The position numbers were made by a program, and so were the translations under genes. 64,000 nucleotides of DNA from Caulobacteraceae bacterium. GTDB lineage: Bacteria; Pseudomonadota; Alphaproteobacteria; Caulobacterales; Caulobacteraceae. The stretch is taken from positions 1 through 64,000 of the forward strand of contig JAFBAO010000046.1 in NCBI GenBank assembly GCA_019247715.1, read 5' to 3'. The first letter of the stretch is position 1. The number at the start of each line of letters is the position of its first letter. Positions 44,368 through 52,953 of the stretch are shown here, piece after piece. The notes beneath the pieces were generated by a model. That model searched no databases and was not told where the DNA came from. It saw only the letters and a program-made list of their open reading frames with translations.

Positions 44368-44382
44368 GAACAAATCAAGAAC
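44368..44382. promoter_or_regulatory. LexA (SOS) box upstream of radical SAM gene
   Basis: On the minus strand GTTCTTGATTTGTTC is an exact GTTC-N7-GTTC. It lies 25 bp upstream of the radical SAM start, and 52 bp from the divergent gene at 44435. A further GTTC overlaps it (GAACAGAAC on the plus strand). Confidence 0.75.
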
Positions 44383-44434
44383 TTGTCGCCACGCCAAGCT
44401 TGACCCGCTGCCGGCGCGTCCGCTTGATGGGGCC

Positions 44435-44887
44435 ATGCTGTCGGTGGTGATCTCGGCCTCGGACGACGCGGGCGCCCTGGCGCGCCTGCTGGCGGCGCTG
44501 GTGGAGGGGGTGACGGCAGAGCTCGTCGCGGACGTCGTGGTGTGGGGCGCCTCAGGTCTCAGCCGCGCGGTGGCCGACGAGGCCGGCGCGACCTTGGCCG
44601 AGGCCGGCGACCTCGCCGCCGCCGTGGGCCTGGCGCGCGGCCGCTGGATCGCCGGCCTGCCGCTCGGAGCGGCCCTGGCACCTGGATGGATCGAGGCGGT
44701 GGCCGAGCATATGGGGAGGACGCCGCCCGCCCCGGCGAGGCTGCTCGCGCCCGGACGGTTCCTGCTTCGCCGCCGGCCGCAGGGCTGGCTGGTCCCGAAG
44801 TCGGCGGCGATCCTAGGGGTGTCGGAGGAGGATCTCGAGCGCCTCGCGGGCCTCGGCGGCGCTCGCCGGCTTCGGGTCCTGGCGTAA
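44435..44887 (+). CDS. Short glycosyltransferase-2-like protein
   Basis: Protein of 150 residues. The start LSVVISASDDAGALARLLAAL and the later GLARGRWIAGLPLGAALAPGWIEAV follow the GT-A glycosyltransferase fold, but the DxD metal motif is not evident and the chain is about half of a normal enzyme. It may be inactive or have another role. Its last 75 bp overlap the 3' end of the lytic transglycosylase gene on the other strand. Confidence 0.6.
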   Translation: MLSVVISASDDAGALARLLAALVEGVTAELVADVVVWGASGLSRAVADEAGATLAEAGDLAAAVGLARGRWIAGLPLGAALAPGWIEAVAEHMGRTPPAPARLLAPGRFLLRRRPQGWLVPKSAAILGVSEEDLERLAGLGGARRLRVLA

Positions 44888-46525
44888 GGCGGTCTGGCTC
44901 AGAACGGCCTGACCCGAGACGGTATGGCCGGGGACGGCCTGGCTGGCGGCGTCCAGCCGCGCGTCGATGAACGGCGCGTCCGAGGCGAGGGCGTCCAGGG
45001 TGCGGCTCGGGACGCCGAACTGGCGCCGATAGCTCCAGTAGGCCGCCATCACCTTGCGCACGTAGGCGCGGGTCTGGGCGAAGGGCAGGCTCTCCACCAG
45101 GAGCAGGCTGTCGGCGTTTGGGCCCAGCAGGGCGAGGGTGCGGCCGACCACCGACGGGCCGCCGTTGTAGGCCGCCAGCGCCCGCAGGATGTCGTAGCCC
45201 ACCGCCTTGTTCATCAGCCAGTTGAGGTAGGCCTGGCCGAGCTGGAGGTTGACGCCCTGATCGAAGAGCGGAACCGGATCGGCGGCGAGGCTGGAATCGC
45301 CCGCCACGCTGGCGGCCGACGGCGGCATCAGCTGCATCAGGCCCACCGCGCCCACCGGTGAGACCGCCATGCCGTTGAAGCGGCTCTCCTGCCAGGTCAC
45401 GGCGTAGACCAGCGCCTTGTCGACGGTGAAGCCGCCGGCGGGCGCCAGGTCGGGGGTAGGATAGCGCACGCTCGGCGGCGCGGCGGCGGCCGTATGCAGC
45501 ACGACCTCGCCGCGCGGGGCGCTCGGGCTGAGGGCGAAGATGAGCTTCATCCAGAGGGCCCGGGAGGATTCGTCGGGCGCGAGGGCGAGGCCGGCGCGCA
45601 GTTCGGCCCCGGCGTCGACGGGACGGCCAAGCTGGCTGAGCGCCACCGCCCGCCGGGCCCGCGGATCGGAGGTCGCCAGGCGGGCGAGCGCCATGTCGTC
45701 AGCCGAGTAGGCGGCCGAGCTCAAGACCGCGGCGCCGCGGTTGGCGATGGCCGCCTCGATGACCCCGTCAAGAGGGTCGTCCAGGAGCTGGAGTTTGCGC
45801 GCCGCGATCATCCCGTAGAAGGTGTCCGGGGCGGCGGCGGCGATCTTGAGCAGCGCCGGAACATGCTCGGGCGCGCCGGCCGCCGCCGCCGAGCGGGCGG
45901 CCCAATAGGCGCCGGCGGCGCGCTGGGCGTCGGTCTCGGCGACATTGGCGGCGATGGTCTCGAAGGCGCTCATGGCGTCGGCGTAGCGGCCGAGCCGGTA
46001 GGCCGATAGGCCGGCGATCCACGCGTCCCGGTCGGCCCGGGCCCGGTCGAAGGCGCGCTGGAGGTCCGCGTTGAAGTAGGCTTCGCGCGCCGGCCGCGAC
46101 TGCGGCGAGGCGATGGGCTCGCCGACGTCGTCCGCGGTGGCGATCGGCGGCGCCGAGGGGGGCGCGGGCGGCATGGCCCCGGCCGGCTTCAGCTTGAGCG
46201 CCAGGGCGTAGATCTTGTCCGCCCCCGGCAGGTCGCCGAAGGCCTTCAGCCAGCCGGCCAGCTGCTCGAACGTGTTTGTCCTCGGCCCGGCGTGGACCAG
46301 CTTCAGGTACTGGATCTTCCCGACCAGGCAAGGATCGGACACCCGGGCGAGTTCCTGCTCCGCGGCTGCGTAGTCGCCCCGCTCGGCCGCGTCGTAGGCG
46401 GCCGTATAGGCCTGGACGTCCTGAGGGGAGAGGGCCTGCAGGGGCGGTGCGGCGCTCGCAGGGCGCGCGGAAAGACCCAGAACAAGGGCCAGAACCGCCG
46501 CCGCCATCGCCGTCAGTGCGCGCAT
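44813..46525 (-). CDS. Soluble lytic murein transglycosylase
   Basis: Periplasmic enzyme of 570 residues that cleaves peptidoglycan glycan strands to 1,6-anhydro products. A signal peptide covers 1-25. A long helical, superhelical domain (about 30-400) resembles Slt70. The C-terminal SLT domain has the catalytic Glu in WQESRFNG, then GAVGLMQLMPPSA and ALAAYNGGP. The ATG at 46525 is preferred to one at 46585 because AAGGAGGG lies just ahead of it. Confidence 0.9.
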   Translation of the reverse strand: MRALTAMAAAVLALVLGLSARPASAAPPLQALSPQDVQAYTAAYDAAERGDYAAAEQELARVSDPCLVGKIQYLKLVHAGPRTNTFEQLAGWLKAFGDLPGADKIYALALKLKPAGAMPPAPPSAPPIATADDVGEPIASPQSRPAREAYFNADLQRAFDRARADRDAWIAGLSAYRLGRYADAMSAFETIAANVAETDAQRAAGAYWAARSAAAAGAPEHVPALLKIAAAAPDTFYGMIAARKLQLLDDPLDGVIEAAIANRGAAVLSSAAYSADDMALARLATSDPRARRAVALSQLGRPVDAGAELRAGLALAPDESSRALWMKLIFALSPSAPRGEVVLHTAAAAPPSVRYPTPDLAPAGGFTVDKALVYAVTWQESRFNGMAVSPVGAVGLMQLMPPSAASVAGDSSLAADPVPLFDQGVNLQLGQAYLNWLMNKAVGYDILRALAAYNGGPSVVGRTLALLGPNADSLLLVESLPFAQTRAYVRKVMAAYWSYRRQFGVPSRTLDALASDAPFIDARLDAASQAVPGHTVSGQAVLSQTALRQDPKPASAAEAREALEILLRHP

Positions 46526-46626
46526 GCGCCCTCCTTGCGCCGCCGCGGTCGAGGCGGCGTAAGCTAGCCATGGGTACAACGACAAACTTAACGCCTGGCG
46601 CCCGGAGGTGACGCCAGAGGCTGAGA

Positions 46627-47436
46627 TTACGAAGGCCGAGCTTGGCGATCAACCCTGTCCATGAGGGTCAGGAGGTCCTCCCAGGCCTTCTTCTTGGCGG
46701 CCGGTTGTCGCAGCAGGAAGGCCGGATGCAGGGTCGGCATGGCCGGCAGCGCCAGGGCGCCGTCCGCCGAGCGCCACTCGAACCAGCGCCCGCGCAGCGA
46801 GAGGACGCCTTCCTTGCGCTGCAGCACCGACTTGGCGGCCGATCCGCCCACCAGCAGCAGCGCCTTCGGGCGCACCAGGGCGATCGCCCGCTCCAGGAAG
46901 GGGGCGCAGACCTGCTGCTCGGCCGGGGTCGGATCGCGGTTGCCGGGCGGGCGCCAGAAGACGGTGTTGGTGATGAAGACCCGGCCCGTGAGGCCGGCGG
47001 CGCCCAGCATCCGGTCCAGCAGCTTGCCGGCCCGGCCGACGAAAGGCTCGCCCTGGGCGTCCTCGTCCGCCCCCGGACCCTCGCCGATCACCATCACCGG
47101 CGCGTCCGGATCGCCGCGGCTGAAGACCGCCTGGCGGGCGCCCGCGAACTTCAGGGGGCAGCCCTCGAAGGCGGCGATGGCCGCGGCGAGGGCGGCGAGG
47201 TCGGCCGCCTCGGCCGCCAGGCTCCTGGCCAGCTCCAACGCCTCGGCCGCCTGGGGGGCCGGCTCCTGGGCGGGCGCGAGCGGCCGCGCAGGTTGGGCGA
47301 GGGCGATCGGCCGGGGCCGCAGGGCTTCGAGGCCCTGGGCCATCCGGTCCTGCGGCGCCTCGGCGTAGGCGGCCTCGACCCCCGCGTCGGCCCAGAAGGC
47401 CAGCAGACTCTCCAGCGCGCGCGCCTCGGGCGACAT
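46627..47436 (-). CDS. Family-4-like uracil-DNA glycosylase lacking Fe-S cysteines
   Basis: Protein of 269 residues with the family-4 UDG motifs GEGPGADEDAQGEPFVGRAG and HPAFLLRQP. Classical family-4 enzymes bind a [4Fe-4S] cluster through four cysteines. Here only two remain: the Cys of CPLKF and the one in QQVCAPF. The first Cys of the CxxC pair is Phe and the CRPPGNR Cys is Trp (WRPPGNR). The catalytic pocket looks intact, so uracil excision is possible without the cluster. A poorly conserved 80-residue N-terminus precedes the domain. Confidence 0.85.
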   Translation of the reverse strand: MSPEARALESLLAFWADAGVEAAYAEAPQDRMAQGLEALRPRPIALAQPARPLAPAQEPAPQAAEALELARSLAAEAADLAALAAAIAAFEGCPLKFAGARQAVFSRGDPDAPVMVIGEGPGADEDAQGEPFVGRAGKLLDRMLGAAGLTGRVFITNTVFWRPPGNRDPTPAEQQVCAPFLERAIALVRPKALLLVGGSAAKSVLQRKEGVLSLRGRWFEWRSADGALALPAMPTLHPAFLLRQPAAKKKAWEDLLTLMDRVDRQARPS

Positions 47437-47564
47437 GGGGCGAGCTTAGCATCCGCGGCGCGGGACGCGAGGCCCTCCCGCGGCCGGCGCGTTTCGAGCT
47501 TTTTCTTGACCGCCCCGGCCGCCGCTCCAATTAAGGCTGGAAGAGGGATGGGCAAGGAGAGGCT

Positions 47565-49238
47565 ATGAGCGAAGACGTCCAACGCGAGGCCATAGACTAC
47601 GACGTGGTGATCGTCGGCGCCGGTCCTGCGGGCCTTTCGGCCGCGATCCGGCTGAAGCAGCTGGCGGCCGAGGCCGGGGCGGAGGTCTCGGTGGCGGTGC
47701 TCGAGAAGGGCTCGGAAGTGGGCGCCCACATCCTCTCGGGGGCCGTGATCGATCCCAGGGGCCTGAACGAGCTCATTCCCGACTGGAAGGAGAAGGGCGC
47801 TCCGCTCGAGACGCCGGTGACCAAGGACCGGTTCCTGCTGCTCGGCCCCCAGGGCGAGATAGAGGCGCCGATGTTCGCCATGCCGCCCCTGATGCACAAT
47901 CACGGCAACTACATCGCCTCGCTCGCCAACCTGTGCCGCTGGCTGGCCACCGAGGCCGAGGGACTGGGGGTGGAGATCTACCCCGGCATGGCGGCCTCCG
48001 ACCTCACCTGGCGCGAGGACGGCTCGGTGAAGGGGGTGGTCGCCGGCGTCTTCGGGGTCGGCAAGGACGGCGAGGAGAAACCCGACTACCAGCCCGGCGT
48101 CGAGCTCAACGGCAAGTACGTGCTGATCGCCGAGGGCGCGCGCGGCTCGTTGGCCAAGGTCATTCAGGCGAAGTTCGGCCTCGCCGAGGGGCGCGAGCCG
48201 CAGAAGTTCGGGATCGGCCTCAAGGAGATCTGGCAGGTTCCGGACGCGGTCTTCGAGCCCGGCCTCGTGCAGCACACCGCCGGCTGGCCGCTCGACGATT
48301 CCACCGGCGGCGGCAGCTTCCTATACCACTTCGGCGACCACTACGTGGCGATCGGCTTCGTGGTCCACCTGAACTACAAGAACCCCTGGCTCTCGCCTTT
48401 CGACGAGTTCCAGCGCCTGAAGCACCACCCCTCGATCCGGCGCTACCTGGAGGGCGGCAAGCGGATCGCCTACGGCGCGCGGGCGATCACCGAGGGCGGC
48501 TGGCAATCGATCCCCAAGCTCTCCTTCCCGGGCGGGGCCCTGATCGGATGCTCGGCAGGCTTCGTGAACGTGCCCCGGATCAAGGGCAGTCACAACGCCA
48601 TCAAGACCGGCATGCTGGGGGCCGAAGCGGCGTTCGCCGCCCTCCAGGCCGGCCGCGAGGGCGATACGCTCACCGAATACGAGAGCGCCTTCGCCGGCTC
48701 CTGGGTCGCCAAGGAGCTGAAGACCGCCCGCAACGCCAAGCCGCTCTGGTCGAAGTTCGGCACCATGATCGGTTCGGGACTGGCGATCGCGGACCTCTGG
48801 TGCGCGAGCCTGCTCGGCGGCTTCTCCTTCTTCGGCACCCTCAAGCACGGCAAGACCGACGCCCAGGCCACCGGCAAGGCCGAGGACTACAAGCCGATCG
48901 TCTATCCCAAACCCGACGGGGTGCTCAGCTTCGACAAGCTCTCGTCGGTGTTCCTCTCCTCCACCAACCACGAGGAAGACCAGCCGGCGCATCTGAAGCT
49001 GAAGGACCCGGAGATCCCGATCAAGGTCAACCTGCCGCGCTACGGGGAGCCGGCGAGGCTCTACTGCCCGGCCGGGGTCTACGAAGTGCTCTACGACGAC
49101 GACGGCTCGAACCCACGCTTCCAGATCAACGCCCAGAACTGCGTCCACTGTAAAACCTGCGACATCAAGGATCCGTCGCAGAACATTGTCTGGACGACCC
49201 CCGAAGGGGGCGGCGGACCGAACTACCCGAACATGTAG
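47565..49238 (+). CDS. Electron transfer flavoprotein-ubiquinone oxidoreductase
   Basis: Membrane-associated ETF-QO of 557 residues that passes electrons from ETF to ubiquinone in fatty-acid and amino-acid oxidation. The FAD motif is VVIVGAGPAGLSAA near residue 11. The C-terminal [4Fe-4S] domain has its cysteines in LYCPAGVYE and NCVHCKTCDIKDPSQNI, and the chain ends GGGPNYPNM as usual. Start ATG 47565 is preceded by AAGGAGAGG. Confidence 0.96.
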   Translation: MSEDVQREAIDYDVVIVGAGPAGLSAAIRLKQLAAEAGAEVSVAVLEKGSEVGAHILSGAVIDPRGLNELIPDWKEKGAPLETPVTKDRFLLLGPQGEIEAPMFAMPPLMHNHGNYIASLANLCRWLATEAEGLGVEIYPGMAASDLTWREDGSVKGVVAGVFGVGKDGEEKPDYQPGVELNGKYVLIAEGARGSLAKVIQAKFGLAEGREPQKFGIGLKEIWQVPDAVFEPGLVQHTAGWPLDDSTGGGSFLYHFGDHYVAIGFVVHLNYKNPWLSPFDEFQRLKHHPSIRRYLEGGKRIAYGARAITEGGWQSIPKLSFPGGALIGCSAGFVNVPRIKGSHNAIKTGMLGAEAAFAALQAGREGDTLTEYESAFAGSWVAKELKTARNAKPLWSKFGTMIGSGLAIADLWCASLLGGFSFFGTLKHGKTDAQATGKAEDYKPIVYPKPDGVLSFDKLSSVFLSSTNHEEDQPAHLKLKDPEIPIKVNLPRYGEPARLYCPAGVYEVLYDDDGSNPRFQINAQNCVHCKTCDIKDPSQNIVWTTPEGGGGPNYPNM

Positions 49239-49254
49239 CCGATGGCCGGCGGCG

Positions 49255-49680
49255 CTACCGCCGGAACAGGTCCAACAGGCGCCTCAGCGGGTTGGGGTCG
49301 GCGAGGGCGCGCAGCCGGCGGGCGACCGAACGGCTGTCCATCCGGCCGTGGTAGCGGCAGTCGCACAGCAATCTGTGGGTGTCGTGGCGGTTCAGGCCGA
49401 AAAAGGCTTCCGCGTCGCCGAGCGTGTCGCCATTCAGGCCCTCGTGGCGCAGGACCGGGTCGGCGAAGGCGTAGGCGATCGGCGTCTCATCGCCTCTGAG
49501 CCTGGCGCGCTGCGACTCGGCGTAGAACTCCACCATCGCCAGCGGCCTCAGGCATCGGCTGGGCGCCCGTGTCAGCAGGTCGGCCCACCGCCGAAGCCGA
49601 TCGCGCCTCGACATAGGCGCCGCCGAGAGCGCGGTCACGTCCGCGATCGCGCTGATCCGGTCCAAGGACTGTTTCTTCAT
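49255..49680 (-). CDS. Small basic protein of unknown function
   Basis: Soluble protein of 141 residues, rich in Arg and Leu, without signal peptide. Segments such as RRWADLLTRAPSRCLRPLAMVE and FFGLNRHDTHRLLCDCRYHG look conserved rather than random, and a CDC pair with a nearby His could bind metal. I do not recognise the family. The ATG at 49680 has a GGAG ahead of it. It converges with the ETF-QO gene, 16 bp apart, and diverges from the TPR lipoprotein gene. Confidence 0.65.
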   Translation of the reverse strand: MKKQSLDRISAIADVTALSAAPMSRRDRLRRWADLLTRAPSRCLRPLAMVEFYAESQRARLRGDETPIAYAFADPVLRHEGLNGDTLGDAEAFFGLNRHDTHRLLCDCRYHGRMDSRSVARRLRALADPNPLRRLLDLFRR

Positions 49681-49813
49681 GGGGAACTCCGGCGCTTGTG
49701 GAGGCGAAACGGCCAAGACGTTGGCAAGTGCCAATCGCGCTCGAAAAAATTCGCTGCGCCATCGTCTCGGCCCAGGCGCGTCGGGCGCCTTGCCCCGCGC
49801 CCTGGAAAGCGCG

Positions 49814-51607
49814 ATGGCTCATCTCATGCCGCGCCCTTCCTCGCTCGTGATCGCCGGAGCTCTGCTTCTGGGCGCCTGCGTCACCCACGCGCCCGTGCGT
49901 ACGGTGACGCCGCCGCCGCCCACGGCCGACGCCACCCCCTACGGCCTCTTCCTGGCCGGACTGTCGGCGATGAACGAGGGGCGGATGGACGCCGCCTCCG
50001 ATTACCTGGCCCGGGCGTCGGCCCTGGAGGGCGCCCCCATCTACCTGCAGGAAAAGGCGTTCGCGGCCGCCCTCACGGCGGGCGAAGTCTCCGAGGCGGC
50101 GGCGCTGGCCGAGGCCGCGCCGGCGGTCGGCGACGCCGACGAATCGGCGCTGTCCATCCGGCGTCTCGGCGCTCTGACCATCGGCGTGGAGGCCATGGCG
50201 CAAGGCCGGTATCGGGCCGCCTACAAGGCTCTCACGGGTCCCGACGTCGGCTCGGCCCAGCGGACGTCGGCCTCGCTCTTGGCGGCCTGGGCGGCCGCCG
50301 GCGCCGGCGACAAGGCGGCCGTCAAGGCGGCGGACCCTGGCGGCGATCCCGTCGCCCAGTTCGTCGCCGACCTCGACCGGGCGGAACTGCTCGAGCGCAC
50401 CGGCAAGTCGGATCTGGCCGAGGCCGAGTTCAAGGCGCGCCTGAAGAGCGGCGACGCCGGCGGGCTGGTCGCCCTCGCCTATGGCGGCCTTCTGGAGCGC
50501 CACGGCCGTTGGTCCGAGGCCGAGGCCCTCTATCGCAAGGTCCTCAACCGCAATCCCGGGGATCCGGTGTTCGTCGCGGCCGCCGCGCGGGCGGCCAAGC
50601 GGGGCCCCGCGCCGCCGCAGGTCCCGGTTCGCCAAGGCGCCGCTCAGGCTCTGATCATCCCGGCGGCCGGTCTCATCGCCCAGAAGCAGAACGACACGGC
50701 TTTGCAGTACCTCCGGCTGGCGCTGCGGCTCGACCCCGCCGACGACGAGGCCTGGGTGCTGGTGGGGGATCTGCTGGCGGTTTCCGGCGACCAGGAGGGG
50801 GCGCGGGCCGCCTACGCCCGGCCGCGGCCCGGCGCCGAGCGGTTCGTCGCCGCGCGCGGCAAGCTCGCCTGGAGCTTCGAGGAGGCTGGCGACGGCCCGC
50901 AGGCGTTGAAGCTGGCGGCCGACACGGTCCAGTCGGCGCCGGGCAGCCGCGAGGCGGCCATGACCCTGGCCGAACTGCTTCGCGACAACGGCGAGTACCA
51001 GAAGTCCGCCGACGCCGTCACCCGGCTGATCGACCAGGACGCGAACCCCGACTGGCGGCTCTACTACCTGCGGGCCGCGGCCTACGACGGCGCCGGCCAG
51101 TGGCCGCGCGCCGAGGCGGACCTGCAGGCGGCCCTGAAGCTGAGGCCGGATAGTCCCGACTTGCTCAACTATCTGGGCTACGCCTGGGTAGACCGCGGCG
51201 AGCACCTCAAGGAGGCGCTGGCGATGGTGCAGAAGGCGGCCGACGAGGAGCCTCAGTCGGGCGCCATTGTCGACAGCCTGGGCTGGGCCTTCTACCGACT
51301 GGGCGACTACCGGGCCGCCGCGGCCAAGCTCGAGGAGGCGGTCGGCCTGGAGCCGGCGGACGCCGATGTGAACGATCATCTGGGCGACGCCTATTGGCGG
51401 GTGGGGCGCAAGATCGAAGCCCGGTTCCAGTGGCGCAGGGTGCTGACCCTCGACCCCACCGAAGCCCTCAAGGCCCGGGTCGAGGCCAAGCTTGCCTCGG
51501 CTCTCGGGCCGGACGCGGTTCGCACGGCGCCCACCGGACCGGTGTTGCGTCCCGCGCCGTCGTCCGCCTCGGCCGCCGACGAGCCGGCCCAGCCCGGGGC
51601 CCGCTAG
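49814..51607 (+). CDS. TPR-repeat lipoprotein
   Basis: Outer-envelope lipoprotein of 597 residues. The signal ends in lipobox LLGAC (near residue 20). At least six TPR-like helical pairs follow; the clearest are at the C-terminus, where LNYLGYAWVDRGEHLKEAL and IVDSLGWAFYRLGDYRAAAA match the TPR consensus. It probably acts as a scaffold at the envelope. It is 8 bp upstream of ispE and likely cotranscribed. The ATG at 49814 puts the lipobox in the right place. Confidence 0.85.
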   Translation: MAHLMPRPSSLVIAGALLLGACVTHAPVRTVTPPPPTADATPYGLFLAGLSAMNEGRMDAASDYLARASALEGAPIYLQEKAFAAALTAGEVSEAAALAEAAPAVGDADESALSIRRLGALTIGVEAMAQGRYRAAYKALTGPDVGSAQRTSASLLAAWAAAGAGDKAAVKAADPGGDPVAQFVADLDRAELLERTGKSDLAEAEFKARLKSGDAGGLVALAYGGLLERHGRWSEAEALYRKVLNRNPGDPVFVAAAARAAKRGPAPPQVPVRQGAAQALIIPAAGLIAQKQNDTALQYLRLALRLDPADDEAWVLVGDLLAVSGDQEGARAAYARPRPGAERFVAARGKLAWSFEEAGDGPQALKLAADTVQSAPGSREAAMTLAELLRDNGEYQKSADAVTRLIDQDANPDWRLYYLRAAAYDGAGQWPRAEADLQAALKLRPDSPDLLNYLGYAWVDRGEHLKEALAMVQKAADEEPQSGAIVDSLGWAFYRLGDYRAAAAKLEEAVGLEPADADVNDHLGDAYWRVGRKIEARFQWRRVLTLDPTEALKARVEAKLASALGPDAVRTAPTGPVLRPAPSSASAADEPAQPGAR

Positions 51608-51615
51608 GGACGACG

Positions 51616-52500
51616 ATGCAGGTCGAACGATTTGCGCCCGCCAAGGTGAACCTGTTCCTGCACGTGGGTCCGCCGGGCGCCGACGGCTATCACCCGCTCT
51701 GCAGCCTGGTGACCTTCGCGGACGTCGGGGACGTGGTCGGGTTGAGCCAGGGCGAGAGCGGCTTCGCCATCGAGGGCCCCTTCGCCGCCGAGCTTTCGCC
51801 CTCGCCCGACAATCTGGTGGCGCGAGCCCGCGATCGGTTGCTGGCGCTCTATCCCGGAACGCCGCCGAAGATCCGGCTCACGCTGGACAAGCGCCTGCCC
51901 ATCGCAGCCGGCCTCGGCGGCGGCTCCTCCGACGCTGCCGCGGCCCTGGCGCTCCTCGCCCAGGTTCTCGACTGGCCGGGACCCGGCGAGCCGGACGTGC
52001 TGGCGACGCTGGCCTCGGCCCTCGGCGCCGACGTTCCCATGTGCCTGGGAGCGGCGCCGCGGCTGGCCGAGGGGCGTGGCGAGGTGCTGAGTCCCCCGCC
52101 CACCTTCCCGGATCTGGAGGCGGTGCTGGTCAATCCGGGCCTCGCCTCGCCCACCGGCCGGGTCTACGCGGCCTACGACGCCATGGGCGCGCCGGGCGGA
52201 GCCGAGCGGCCGGCCTGGCCCGAAGCGATGGAGACCCCCGCGCAAGTCGCCGCCTTTCTGGCGCGCTGCCGCAACGATCTGGAGGCCCCGGCGATCCGGC
52301 TCGAGCCGCAGATCGGCGAGACTCTGGCGCTCCTGCGCGCCCGGCGCGAAGCCCTCATCGCCCGGATGTCGGGGTCGGGCGCGACCTGCTTCGTCATCTG
52401 CGCCGACGAGGACGCGCGCGACGGGCTGGCGCGCGAGCTGGCGCAAGCCCATCCCGGCTGGTGGGTCCGCGCCTGCCGCCTCAGCGGCTTTCGCGCCTGA
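51616..52500 (+). CDS. ispE: 4-diphosphocytidyl-2-C-methyl-D-erythritol kinase
   Basis: GHMP kinase of the MEP isoprenoid pathway, 294 residues. Conserved motifs: APAKVNLFLHV at the N-terminus, ATP-binding PIAAGLGGGSSDAAAAL near residue 93, and MSGSGATCF near residue 255. The start at 51616 matches the family beginning. It supplies IPP and DMAPP for undecaprenyl phosphate and quinones. Confidence 0.96.
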   Translation: MQVERFAPAKVNLFLHVGPPGADGYHPLCSLVTFADVGDVVGLSQGESGFAIEGPFAAELSPSPDNLVARARDRLLALYPGTPPKIRLTLDKRLPIAAGLGGGSSDAAAALALLAQVLDWPGPGEPDVLATLASALGADVPMCLGAAPRLAEGRGEVLSPPPTFPDLEAVLVNPGLASPTGRVYAAYDAMGAPGGAERPAWPEAMETPAQVAAFLARCRNDLEAPAIRLEPQIGETLALLRARREALIARMSGSGATCFVICADEDARDGLARELAQAHPGWWVRACRLSGFRA

Positions 52501-52524
52501 TCGGCTCCCCGCAAGTCGGGCGCT

Positions 52525-52884
52525 TCAGCGCAGCGGATGCAGCCACCATCCGCTGAGCAGGCAGGCGAGGCTGGTCAGGCCGACGCCGAGCACCGCGAAG
52601 AAGCCGAAGCCGGCGGCGGCGATGAGCGGGAAGTCCTTGCGCCGCGCGGTGTCGGGGCCGAGCAGCACCGTGCGACTCAGCCAGAACCCGAGCGTGGCGG
52701 CCGCGAGGCCTCCGGCCGCCACGGCCCAGTAGGGCGCGCGCAGGACGCCGCAGGCGGCGCCCCAGGCGACCGCGGCGGCGATGGCGTAAAGGACTTGCAG
52801 GCCTTTGGGGAGGGTCAGGGGAAATCCGTCCGATGAGGCGCAGGGGCAGGGGGTCGGTCTCCCTGATCGCCTGTTGGGTTTCAA
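52525..52884 (-). CDS. Small membrane protein, unknown function
   Basis: Protein of up to 119 residues with three hydrophobic segments (about 30-48, 52-70 and 88-112). The first 20 residues are Cys/Pro/Arg-rich and may be untranslated leader, so the true start is uncertain. No family is recognised. It converges with ispE and lies downstream of the amt terminator. Confidence 0.55.
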   Translation of the reverse strand: MKPNRRSGRPTPCPCASSDGFPLTLPKGLQVLYAIAAAVAWGAACGVLRAPYWAVAAGGLAAATLGFWLSRTVLLGPDTARRKDFPLIAAAGFGFFAVLGVGLTSLACLLSGWWLHPLR

Positions 52885-52895
52885 GGGCTCGCGAC

Positions 52896-52929
52896 AGAAA
52901 AGAAGCGGGACCCCTAGGGGCCCCGCTTC
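52896..52929 (-). terminator. Rho-independent terminator of glnK-amt
   Basis: On the minus strand the stem GAAGCGGG...CCCGCTTC with inner GCCCC/GGGT pairs is followed by TTTTCT. It begins 25 bp after the amt stop and closes the glnK-amt unit. Confidence 0.8.
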
Positions 52930-52953
52930 CTACGCTTTCGGCGTGAGCCTGGC

